The notes below the pieces were generated by a model, which saw only the letters and a program-made list of their open reading frames with translations, was not told where the DNA came from and searched no databases. Positions 32,516 to 39,969 of a DNA stretch of 46,446 nucleotides are shown here, one piece after another. Both the position numbers and the translations under genes were made by a program. This DNA is from a virus. Where the stretch lies: the IMG/VR virus record IMGVR_UViG_3300035698_016527, positions 1 to 46,446 of that record; one strand, 5' to 3'. How positions within the stretch are numbered: position 1 is the stretch's first letter; each line of letters opens with the position of its first letter.

Positions 32516-33903
32516 TGGCAGGGAAGAGAAAGAGGCAGCGGCCGAAAGGTCGCTGCCTCCGCCCTTACCAAAGGTCCGCATTGTCCTTCGCGAGGGAACG
32601 GAGACGCGTTGCCCTCTACATGGATATGAGACTAGGGAAGACGCTTGTGACAGTCCGTGCTATTAAGGCCGACCCCAAAGTAAAGAGAGTACTTGTGGTC
32701 GCGCCTTATTCAGCGCTGTATGGATGGAGAACAGAGCTAGCGATTGAAGGCGAGCATAATGTGGTCGATTTAATTGGCGCGGCTCCTGTACGAAAAGAAG
32801 CACTTGCTTCTGTACAGGACGCCGCGCCTTTTTCGTATTGCGGCCAAAGAATTTGGTGCATTATGAACAAGGAAGGGCACAGAGTTATCGGCGCTGAAAT
32901 CCTACGAGTAAAGTGGGACGCAGTCGTGTGTGATGAATCAACCTTCTTGAAGAATCCAGACGCAACCATCAGTCAGTACTTTGCTACGAACTTTCGCCAG
33001 GCGCGTTGGAGAGTTTGCCTCAGTGGTACTCCTGCCCCAGAAGGCGAGATAGAATACTTTCAGCAGATGAAGTTCCTGGATGAGAAGCTGCTCGGTGATA
33101 ACTTTTGGAAGTGGAGGCATGCGAACTTCGTCTGTCCTCCTAAGACTCACGAGTGGTTCATGCGGAAGAAGAGTCGCGAAGCGCTCACGAAGAAACTTGC
33201 AAAGCGGTGCTACTTCCTCAAGCGTAAGGACGCAGGCTGTGACGAGAAGAAGGTATACGAAGTTCGCAAGGTTGAGATGCCTGCAAAGGTTCGCAAGATA
33301 TATACGAAGCTTGAAGATGAGTTCCTGCTGGAGGCAGAGAAGCGAGAGACGCTGAAGACGATTTGGTCGATGCAACAATTCATCTGGGCTCGCAGACTCA
33401 CAGGTGGTTTCTATGATAAGGAGCTGCTATGGAATGGAAAGGTGAGAGCGCTAACGGAACTCCTGAAGGGAGAGCTATTAACGGAGCAGGTTGTAGTGTG
33501 GGCAGACTTCAAGTTGGAGGGTGAAGCTATCTGTAAAGCACTCGGGAAAGACTGTGCTTTCATTAATGGAAGCGTGCCGATGCCGAAGCGCGTTCCTATC
33601 TGTACCGCCTTCATGAAGAAGAAGACTCGCATACTAGTATGCCAGCCCGAATGCTTCAGGCATGGAGTAGACTTATCCAGTGCTGATACGATGGTCTACT
33701 TCTCCTCGCCTTTAGGATTGGAGACGCGTCAGCAAACAGAAGACCGGACGATACGAATAGGTAAAGGAACACCAGCACTAATAATAGATTTACTTGTGGA
33801 GAATAGCGTCGATGAAGATATACTCACTTCACTAAAACGAAAGGAGAGCAAGAGTGACAGGATGCGCAGAATGGTACAGGGTGCCCAACGTCGCTGCGCT
33901 TGA
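32515..33903 (+). CDS. SNF2-type superfamily 2 helicase/ATPase
   Basis: The 462-residue product starts at GTG 32515, overlapping the previous TAG, and begins with a basic AGKRKRQRPKGRC stretch. The SF2 motifs are visible: LRPYQRSALSF (Q-like region), MRLGKTLVTVRA (motif I, Walker A), VVCDESTFLKN (motif II, DEST box), CLSGTPAPEGE (motif III), and QTEDRTIRIGK (motif VI). DNA-dependent ATPases of this type remodel replication or recombination structures in phages. A small extra helical region occurs between the halves. The product overlaps the RuvC-like start by 50 bases. Confidence 0.85.
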   Translation: MAGKRKRQRPKGRCLRPYQRSALSFARERRRVALYMDMRLGKTLVTVRAIKADPKVKRVLVVAPYSALYGWRTELAIEGEHNVVDLIGAAPVRKEALASVQDAAPFSYCGQRIWCIMNKEGHRVIGAEILRVKWDAVVCDESTFLKNPDATISQYFATNFRQARWRVCLSGTPAPEGEIEYFQQMKFLDEKLLGDNFWKWRHANFVCPPKTHEWFMRKKSREALTKKLAKRCYFLKRKDAGCDEKKVYEVRKVEMPAKVRKIYTKLEDEFLLEAEKRETLKTIWSMQQFIWARRLTGGFYDKELLWNGKVRALTELLKGELLTEQVVVWADFKLEGEAICKALGKDCAFINGSVPMPKRVPICTAFMKKKTRILVCQPECFRHGVDLSSADTMVYFSSPLGLETRQQTEDRTIRIGKGTPALIIDLLVENSVDEDILTSLKRKESKSDRMRRMVQGAQRRCA

Positions 33904-34366
33904 AGGCGCTCTCACTGTTGACCCGTCGATAGAAAATGTCGGATGGGCATGGTGGGATGGAACGGATAAGCCTTACACTGGAGTTATCCATGTGAAGCAT
34001 CCGAAAAAACCACAGCCTATTGGGAAGCGCTTGCAGGTGTTAGGCCAGCACATGAAGAATGTTCTACTCGTACTCTCTTGTGTAAACCGAGTGATTATCA
34101 AGCAGCCTGAGTTCTGGGGTGGAGGTAGCGTAGCGAGTGCCGGCTCCGGAAGTCTTGGAACGCTCACGCTTGCTACTGGCTACATCGCGGCCGTAGTCGA
34201 GCAGATGACAGAAGCGGAGATAGTAATGGTTCCGGTTCGTGCTTGGAAAGGTACGATGAGCAAAGCGGTAGTCGGCTCAAGAGTAGAACGCGTGAACGGA
34301 AAGATTTACCGAGACCACGAACTCGATGCAGTAGGTATCGGGTTTGGTATCGCAGGAGTTTTGTAA
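33854..34366 (+). CDS. RuvC-like RNase H-fold nuclease
   Basis: The 170-residue product starts at GTG 33854 after AAGGAGAGCAAGA. It has an RNase H fold with the acidic residues of RuvC-type Holliday junction resolvases: ALTVDPSIENVGWAWW (first Asp), RVIIKQPEFWGGG (a later Glu), and DHELDAVGIGFGIAG (final Asp pair). It also holds a Gly/Ser-rich stretch. Phage RuvC-like enzymes resolve recombination intermediates before packaging. It lies between the helicase and the UDG-like gene. Confidence 0.72.
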   Translation: MTGCAEWYRVPNVAALEGALTVDPSIENVGWAWWDGTDKPYTGVIHVKHPKKPQPIGKRLQVLGQHMKNVLLVLSCVNRVIIKQPEFWGGGSVASAGSGSLGTLTLATGYIAAVVEQMTEAEIVMVPVRAWKGTMSKAVVGSRVERVNGKIYRDHELDAVGIGFGIAGVL

Positions 34367-34939
34367 ATGGGAAAGCGGAAGAAGAAAGCCTACGACCCAG
34401 TTGAAGAAGTTATGCAATGCAGGAAGTGCGGACTTGCAAAGACGAGACGGCACGTCGCGGCTTGCCGCATCATCGGTTCTACTCCAGCGAAGGTTCTCAT
34501 TATCGGAGCTGCGCCGAGCCGCAGTGATGATTTGAAAGGTAGAGCATTTGCAGGTCCGGATGGCAAACTGATGGAGTACCTTCTCAGAGAAGCGGGCGCG
34601 CCCAGTTCCATCCTGCTGGTAAACTCCGTGTGCTGCATTCCCTGTGAGAGCAGAGGAGGTGAGGAGAGGGAAGCTACGGCGGCCGAAGTACTAACTTGCA
34701 GGGCAAATATTGCCGCGCTTATCCGGGAGCTATCGGCCCCACAGCTAGTCTTCTTCCTCGGCCCTATCGCAGAGAGGTTCTGGCGGAAGGAGTATCCAAA
34801 GGGAGTTACCCTGCGGAACCCTGCTGACCTCCTCAAAACAGGTGGGAATGCCTCTCCAGGATACCCCGGGCAGGTGAGGCTACTGGAATCTATGTTTGCC
34901 GCCCTCTCGGAGCCTCGTCCTGGGCGGATAGCTACCTAG
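34367..34939 (+). CDS. uracil-DNA glycosylase-like protein (type 4/5 superfamily)
   Basis: The 190-residue product starts at ATG 34367 after AGGAG. It keeps the layout of Fe-S type-4 uracil-DNA glycosylases: Cys18 and Cys21 (CRKC), a motif-1 region VLIIGAAPSRSDDLKGRAFA, further Cys near 89-93 and Cys111, and LVFFLGPIAERFW. Yet motif 1 is GAAPS where GEAPG is usual, and the HPS-type motif 2 is replaced by NPADLL (~151). Altered chemistry, a binding-only role or a different substrate is possible. In a phage with a DNA base-modification enzyme it may discriminate modified bases. Confidence 0.65.
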   Translation: MGKRKKKAYDPVEEVMQCRKCGLAKTRRHVAACRIIGSTPAKVLIIGAAPSRSDDLKGRAFAGPDGKLMEYLLREAGAPSSILLVNSVCCIPCESRGGEEREATAAEVLTCRANIAALIRELSAPQLVFFLGPIAERFWRKEYPKGVTLRNPADLLKTGGNASPGYPGQVRLLESMFAALSEPRPGRIAT

Positions 34940-34977
34940 TACGATAGAGACTACCCTATAACGAAAGGAGGGCTTGT

Positions 34978-35973
34978 ATGGCCCTTAAAACAGTCAGTAC
35001 GAATTTGGCCGATATCGGTCTCCCTGCAGACTGGACCTTAGAGGAGGGAATAACCCAGTCGCTACTTAGCAGCTACCTGTGTTGCCCTTTCAAAGGTCTG
35101 CTCAAATTTAATCGCTGGCAGCACGCTTCAAAGAAGACTGCGACCCGCTTCGGCTCTGGCTTTCACGAGATACTCGATATTGCCTACACGAGACAGAGGG
35201 CGCTGAAGCCTAACGAGTTAGAGGTAGCGCTTGCGAAGTACATCGATGCGTCTAAAGACTACACGTCAAAAGAAACGGAGCAGAAGGAAGAAGACAAGGC
35301 ACTGCTGCATGCTGTTCTCAGATGCTACTTCGTTCGGTACAGCAGTGACTTTGTGAAGAAGAATTTCAAGCACGTCGAGAAATCGTGGGAGGTTCCGTTC
35401 GAGATGTCGACGTTACGTGGAAAGGTTGACGGAGAGTTCATCGACAAAAAGAATAAGATCTGGCTAATGGAGCATAAGACGAAGTCGCGTATTGATGAAG
35501 AGACACTGATGCTCAAACTTGCCTTTGACTTTCAGAACCTTATGTACATAACGATGTACGAACGGGCTACTGGGAATACGGTCCGGGGTACGCTCTACAA
35601 TGTAATTCGTAAACCAGGCTTGCGAAGGAAGGCGGCAGAAACTCTGAAATCATTTGCGGACCGGGTAGCTGTGGACGTTACTGAGCGACCAGAGCATTAC
35701 TTCAAGCGGATGGAGGTAGTGTATTCGCAACGAGATAAGAAACTCTTTGTCGACGAGCTCAGCGTAATCCTTAATGAGTTACGGACCAGGCTCACCTGCG
35801 GCGTGAAATCATTCTATCGTAATAGGTTTGCATGCGAGCTACCTTACAAATGTGAGTACCTCCCCGCATGTGCAGCAGGACACCTTGGAGGTTACGAGCA
35901 GGGCGATACTCTATTCCCAGAGTTGCCTGAAGTAGCTGCTAAGAAGAAGCTACCGAAAAAGCGCAAGCGTTAG
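34978..35973 (+). CDS. PD-(D/E)XK nuclease, Cas4/AddB-like with Fe-S cysteines
   Basis: The 331-residue product starts at ATG 34978 after AAAGGAGGGC. It has the RecB-type nuclease core: RGKVDGEFIDKKNKIWLMEH with the Asp and Glu of the GxxD...ExK motif, and EHKTK as its end. Cys in SYLCCPF and the C-terminal CELPYKCEYLPAC suggest the Fe-S cluster of Cas4/AddB-type nucleases. Such exonucleases make single strands for recombination. A basic tail (KKKLPKKRKR) closes the protein. The next gene is a Sak4-like ATPase, a natural recombination partner. Confidence 0.78.
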   Translation: MALKTVSTNLADIGLPADWTLEEGITQSLLSSYLCCPFKGLLKFNRWQHASKKTATRFGSGFHEILDIAYTRQRALKPNELEVALAKYIDASKDYTSKETEQKEEDKALLHAVLRCYFVRYSSDFVKKNFKHVEKSWEVPFEMSTLRGKVDGEFIDKKNKIWLMEHKTKSRIDEETLMLKLAFDFQNLMYITMYERATGNTVRGTLYNVIRKPGLRRKAAETLKSFADRVAVDVTERPEHYFKRMEVVYSQRDKKLFVDELSVILNELRTRLTCGVKSFYRNRFACELPYKCEYLPACAAGHLGGYEQGDTLFPELPEVAAKKKLPKKRKR

Positions 35974-36006
35974 TCCACATTTACAACAGAAGGAGGAGGT
36001 TGCCCC

Positions 36007-36939
36007 ATGGCAGCTGTGAAGAAAATTGAGAAGAAGAAAGCTGGTGTGAAGCGTACCGTTAAGAAGTCTGCGACCGCCGCGAAGAAGGTAGGCGGTGGGA
36101 TGTCAGTAGCTAACGGTGTGGGTGTGACTCTTCCCACTGAGAAGAGTACACCGTCACAGAATCTCGAAGACTATACCTGGCTTATCTATGGAGAGAAGAA
36201 GATTGGAAAGACTTCGCTGGTGTCCCACTTCCCTGATGTACTCTTCAGTATGTTTGAGCCTGGAGGTAAGGCACTAGAAATCTTCCAGACTGAGGCGCTT
36301 ACCACATGGGAACAGTTCCTCGGATATATCTCTGCACTGGAGAAGGACAAAGGGAAGTTTAAGAATGTGTGCATCGACCCAGGTAACCAAGCGTACGATA
36401 GATGCCTTGAGTACGTGTGCAGAAATGCAGGTATCGGACATCCAGGCGAGCTGAAAGACTATGGCGCGACGTGGAAGAAAGTCTCGCAGGAGTTCCAGAG
36501 CGCACACATTAGAATAGCGGCACTGAACCTCGGCTTCATCGTACTAGCTCACTCCAAGGAGAAGGAGATAGAGAGCAGTACCGGAGATACTTTCACACGT
36601 ATCGTTCCTGTGATGAGTGGAAGCACTGAGGAGTTCTATGCGGGCGTAATAGATATCATCGGATACTACCACTACGTAGGCCGCAGAAGGTTCCTGCAGA
36701 TACGCGGCGATGCTTTGGTACAATCGGGTACGCGCTGCGAGCGAAACTTCCTCACCCCAGAGGGAGAGCCGATCGTAAGTATTCCTATGGGTAGAACGAG
36801 TAAAGAAGCATATGACAATCTTGTCCATGCTTTCCATAATAAGCAAACCAAAACCTATTCGGACTTGAGCGTTCAGGAGGACGCAAGTCCACGCAAAGCA
36901 GGAGCACGGAAGAAGAAGCCGAAACGTCGCACGGTATAA
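36007..36939 (+). CDS. Sak4-like RecA-fold ATPase
   Basis: The 310-residue product starts at ATG 36007 after GGAGGAGG. It opens with a Lys-rich tail (KKIEKKKAGVKRTVKKSATA), then a P-loop domain: TWLIYGEKKIGKTSLVSHFP (Walker A) and VCIDPGNQAYD (Walker B-like), followed by IVLAHSKEKE. This pattern matches AAA_24/Sak4-type phage ATPases, which act as single-strand annealing or recombinase proteins. A second basic tail (ARKKKPKRRTV) ends the protein. The nuclease upstream and the DUF669-like protein downstream complete a recombination set. Confidence 0.75.
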   Translation: MAAVKKIEKKKAGVKRTVKKSATAAKKVGGGMSVANGVGVTLPTEKSTPSQNLEDYTWLIYGEKKIGKTSLVSHFPDVLFSMFEPGGKALEIFQTEALTTWEQFLGYISALEKDKGKFKNVCIDPGNQAYDRCLEYVCRNAGIGHPGELKDYGATWKKVSQEFQSAHIRIAALNLGFIVLAHSKEKEIESSTGDTFTRIVPVMSGSTEEFYAGVIDIIGYYHYVGRRRFLQIRGDALVQSGTRCERNFLTPEGEPIVSIPMGRTSKEAYDNLVHAFHNKQTKTYSDLSVQEDASPRKAGARKKKPKRRTV

Positions 36940-36987
36940 TTGCGACAGTATTTCAAAACCAACCCAACATACCATGGAGGTATACAA

Positions 36988-37821
36988 ATGGGAAGTCAAT
37001 TCAAGAGCCAGCTTGCAAAGATGCAGAAGAGTTTCACAGAAGGTAAGAAAAAGGCGAAAGAGTTCGGCACAGATATTCCTAACGGAATATACGAGGGCCA
37101 GCTGCAGACTTACAAGATGGAAATCAGCCGCGGTGAGGCGAAGCGTCTCCAGGTATGCCGTGAGGTTCTCATCGATGACGGTGGGTCGCAGGATGGAAAC
37201 GTATCGCGCGACTGGCAGGGTATCGAGCATCCTGTCGGTATGTCTTTCCTCATGCAGAATATCGCGATGCATGGATACGAGATGCCTGACGATACTTCTG
37301 GAATAGAAGACTGCGTCGAAGCTATCGATGGCGATGCTCCTCGTTATCGTTTCCAGATCTCTGAGAAGGGTGGATACAAAAACTTCCGCATCTTGGAAAT
37401 CCTTGAGAGCGGCGAAGAAGCCGATGGAGGAGAAGCCGGTGAGCCTGAAGGCGAAGAGCCTGAAGCTGATGGTGAAGCTGACGGTGAAGGCGAAGAGATG
37501 ACAGAAGAAGAAGCACAGATTGCGAACGTGCAGGAGTTCTGCGACGGTCAGGGAGTAGAGTACGACGCGGACGATGACCTCGACGTACTGAAAGAGAAGA
37601 TAAGCGAGTATGAGTTCTACCTTGACTCGCTGACGCAGGAAGATATCGACGAACTCGGCTTCGACGAGTCTTCACCTGAAGAAGGTATCTCGGAAGATGA
37701 TAAGGCGCTTCTGGAAGACCTTGACCTTGGTGAGTTGGTGAAGGCACCTGTTGCGAAGAAGAAGACTGTTGCGAAGAAGAAGACTGTTGCGAAGAAGGGC
37801 GCAGCCCGCAAACGTAAGTAG
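36988..37821 (+). CDS. DUF669-like (probable ssDNA-binding) protein with acidic and Lys-rich tails
   Basis: The 277-residue product starts at ATG 36988 after GGAGG. Residues ~20-150 (IPNGIYEGQLQTYKMEISRG, KRLQVCREVLID) resemble the DUF669/single-strand-binding beta fold that lies beside Sak4 ATPases in phages. Then comes a long Glu/Asp/Gly-rich acidic linker (~150-170) and a more ordered acidic helical region to ~260. It ends with a perfect tandem KKKTVA-type basic tail of ~20 residues. An acidic then basic tail is unusual. The acidic part is reminiscent of the partner-binding tails of SSB proteins. Confidence 0.6.
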   Translation: MGSQFKSQLAKMQKSFTEGKKKAKEFGTDIPNGIYEGQLQTYKMEISRGEAKRLQVCREVLIDDGGSQDGNVSRDWQGIEHPVGMSFLMQNIAMHGYEMPDDTSGIEDCVEAIDGDAPRYRFQISEKGGYKNFRILEILESGEEADGGEAGEPEGEEPEADGEADGEGEEMTEEEAQIANVQEFCDGQGVEYDADDDLDVLKEKISEYEFYLDSLTQEDIDELGFDESSPEEGISEDDKALLEDLDLGELVKAPVAKKKTVAKKKTVAKKGAARKRK

Positions 37822-37836
37822 TTGACAGAACAGTTC

Positions 37837-38007
37837 ATGCCTGGTTTCGAGAAGAATCACCGCGCGTGCAAGTTCCTCAGGTTTCGGCCTGGGGAATGCG
37901 CGCGGTGCTCTCGTAACAATGCACGCGTCGTGGATATAGACGAACTGTGCACCTACACTGAGGAGGCGGAAGGTGGGGAAACGCAGACGCAGCAAGAAGG
38001 AAGTTGA
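37837..38007 (+). CDS. small Cys-containing hypothetical protein
   Basis: A 56-residue frame from ATG 37837 (a TTG at 37822 would extend it by 5) ends at 38007, overlapping the polymerase start. It holds CKFLRFRPGECARC and a later Cys, which could be a small zinc knuckle. The ribosome site is poor and it may be only a coupled leader for the polymerase. The family is not recognised. Confidence 0.35.
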   Translation: MPGFEKNHRACKFLRFRPGECARCSRNNARVVDIDELCTYTEEAEGGETQTQQEGS

Positions 38008-39757
38008 AATCACGAGCGTCTGTAGTTTCGACTTGGAGACTACAGGCCTGGAGATGTACCGCGGTGATACGATATTTGCATTCTGCATCGGAAGCGTAGA
38101 TGGGGAGGTTGAAGTAGTACGGCTCGACCGTACCGGAAGCATGGGCAAAGAACGCCTGCAAGAGTTTCTCAACGATACCTCTATTGCGAAGGTCTGTCAC
38201 AATACGAAGTTCGAGCTAGGGATGTTAATTGCAAACGGCTACAGCGTACCGAAGGAAACTGTGTGGCACGATACGATAATTATGTCAGGTCTTCTGCGGA
38301 ACCTAGCTCAGTCGCATGCGCTGGACGCAGTCGCGTGGGAGCTGGCAGGATGGTCACGCGAGCTAGATGTGAAAGTATCTAGGGAGGCAAGAGCGTACCG
38401 CGGTTATCAGAATGTTCCGGAAGTAACGATGAAGCCTTATCAGGTTGCAGACGGTCAGCGTGCCATGCTACTCTACCAGACGTTCTGGCCAGAGATAGAA
38501 TCCAACCCCGACCTGCTTGCAGATTACTGGAATGAGATTGAGCTCATAAAAGTAACGCAGAGAATGGAGCAGTACGGCATACAGCTAGACGTTAAGGCAA
38601 CGAAGAAGGTTATCGCGAATTGCCATAAGAAAGTACTGGACGCAGAGGAGGAGTTGGAGAAGACTGTTGGAGAATCGTTCAACCTTGCAAGCGGTCCGCA
38701 GGTTTCCGAGTTACTCTACACAAAGCTGAAGCTGCCTATCCTTAAGTTCACAGGTAGTGGTCGACCTTCCACAGATAAAGATACGCTGAACGAATTACGA
38801 ATGAAGACTCCACACCCAGTGTTGGACCTCATTCAGAAACACAGGTCGTTCAAGAAGGGTGGTGCTATCGCAGAAGGATACTTGGACTTGGCCGATAGTA
38901 AAGGTATAGTCCATCCGAATATCAAGACGAACTTCGCGCAGACCGGACGTGAAGCATGTGACACTCCCAACCTTCAGAACGTACCGAAGGATACGAATGC
39001 CAAGAATCCATTCATCGTTCCCTTGCGTAAATGCTACACTCCACGTGAAGGTCGCGTACTCTTCTCCTTAGACCAGTCTGGTATCGAGTTGAGATTGATT
39101 ATAGAAGCGGCGCAGAGTATGAAGATGGTGGAATTGATGAAGAAGGGCATCCACCCGCATATTTACGCATGCAAGTTATTCTACGGAGATACGTGGAAGA
39201 GCAAGAAGGAACAGCCCGAACTTTATAGCGCAGGGAAGAATGGACATTTCTGTTTGTGCTATGGCGGTTCGCTAGGGAAGTTCGCTTCAGCACTCACTCT
39301 TGAGATAGGAGCAGCACGCCCTGGGTATGAGAAGTACCGCAGGGAGTTCCCTGAAATCGCTTTCCTATCTAGTACAGGAGCGAAGGCAGTAGAGGACGCA
39401 GGTTTCGTAGTTACTCCGTTCGGCCGCAAGTTGTACATACCGCACGGGAAGTCTTACGTGTGGTTGAACTATTACATTCAGGGAACAGCAGCAGGGATAA
39501 TAAAGCGCGGACAGGTCGCTGCGGATAAGTGGCTAACAGAAAGCAAATTCGATTCTGTGCATCAGGTACTAACTGTGCACGATGATATCATGTACGAATG
39601 TCCGCAGAAGCTATGGAACAACGAAGAGATACGCAAATGTCTTCTTAATGGAATAGCAAGATGCATGACTAACCTACTACAAATAAAGGTACCGCTCGAA
39701 GTAGAGGTATCGTACACATCCCATTCGTGGGATAGAATGGAGGACGTCGCCTTATGA
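37973..39757 (+). CDS. polA: family A DNA polymerase with 3'-5' exonuclease domain
   Basis: The 594-residue product starts at GTG 37973 after GGAGGCGGAAG. Exonuclease motifs appear first: SFDLETTGLE (D20, E22) and CHNTKFELGML. A helical thumb region follows, then polymerase motifs: FAQTGREACDTPNLQNVP, motif A FSLDQSGIELRLI, motif B GKNGHFCLCYGG (K422, F426, Y430), and motif C TVHDDIMYE. Motif C ends HDD instead of the usual HDE. The residue four before the motif B Lys is Tyr418 rather than the usual Arg. Phe at the Pol I 762 position (F426) is usual in virulent phages. There is no 5' nuclease domain, as in T7-like enzymes. Confidence 0.92.
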   Translation: MGKRRRSKKEVEITSVCSFDLETTGLEMYRGDTIFAFCIGSVDGEVEVVRLDRTGSMGKERLQEFLNDTSIAKVCHNTKFELGMLIANGYSVPKETVWHDTIIMSGLLRNLAQSHALDAVAWELAGWSRELDVKVSREARAYRGYQNVPEVTMKPYQVADGQRAMLLYQTFWPEIESNPDLLADYWNEIELIKVTQRMEQYGIQLDVKATKKVIANCHKKVLDAEEELEKTVGESFNLASGPQVSELLYTKLKLPILKFTGSGRPSTDKDTLNELRMKTPHPVLDLIQKHRSFKKGGAIAEGYLDLADSKGIVHPNIKTNFAQTGREACDTPNLQNVPKDTNAKNPFIVPLRKCYTPREGRVLFSLDQSGIELRLIIEAAQSMKMVELMKKGIHPHIYACKLFYGDTWKSKKEQPELYSAGKNGHFCLCYGGSLGKFASALTLEIGAARPGYEKYRREFPEIAFLSSTGAKAVEDAGFVVTPFGRKLYIPHGKSYVWLNYYIQGTAAGIIKRGQVAADKWLTESKFDSVHQVLTVHDDIMYECPQKLWNNEEIRKCLLNGIARCMTNLLQIKVPLEVEVSYTSHSWDRMEDVAL

Positions 39758-39969
39758 CGAACCTGACAAAGAAACCTGGACGACGTGAGCTGGCTGCGCG
39801 CGTGTGCAAGCTGGCTTCGATTACGTCGTTCACTGATGAACAGCTGGGCTTTACACGCGAACAACTAGTCGACCTGACCTTGTACCTAACCAATACGAAC
39901 GACCTACTATCTCAAATGAAGGAGCGGCTGGATGGCAACGAAAAAACGGAAAGCACGGCCGGAAGGTAA
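39754..39969 (+). CDS. small helical hypothetical protein, 71 aa
   Basis: The 71-residue protein starts at ATG 39754, overlapping the polymerase TGA. It is basic at the N-terminus (MTNLTKKPGRRELAARVCKL) and looks helical throughout. The family is not recognised. It overlaps the primase start by ~38 bases and carries that gene's AAGGAG ribosome site inside its frame. It could be a replisome accessory or just a coupling peptide. Confidence 0.5.
   Translation: MTNLTKKPGRRELAARVCKLASITSFTDEQLGFTREQLVDLTLYLTNTNDLLSQMKERLDGNEKTESTAGR

Noticed and set aside
37822-37827. TTGACA as a promoter -35 box before the polymerase gene
   Set aside because: No convincing -10 element at 16-18 bases, and the gene lies inside a tightly packed operon.
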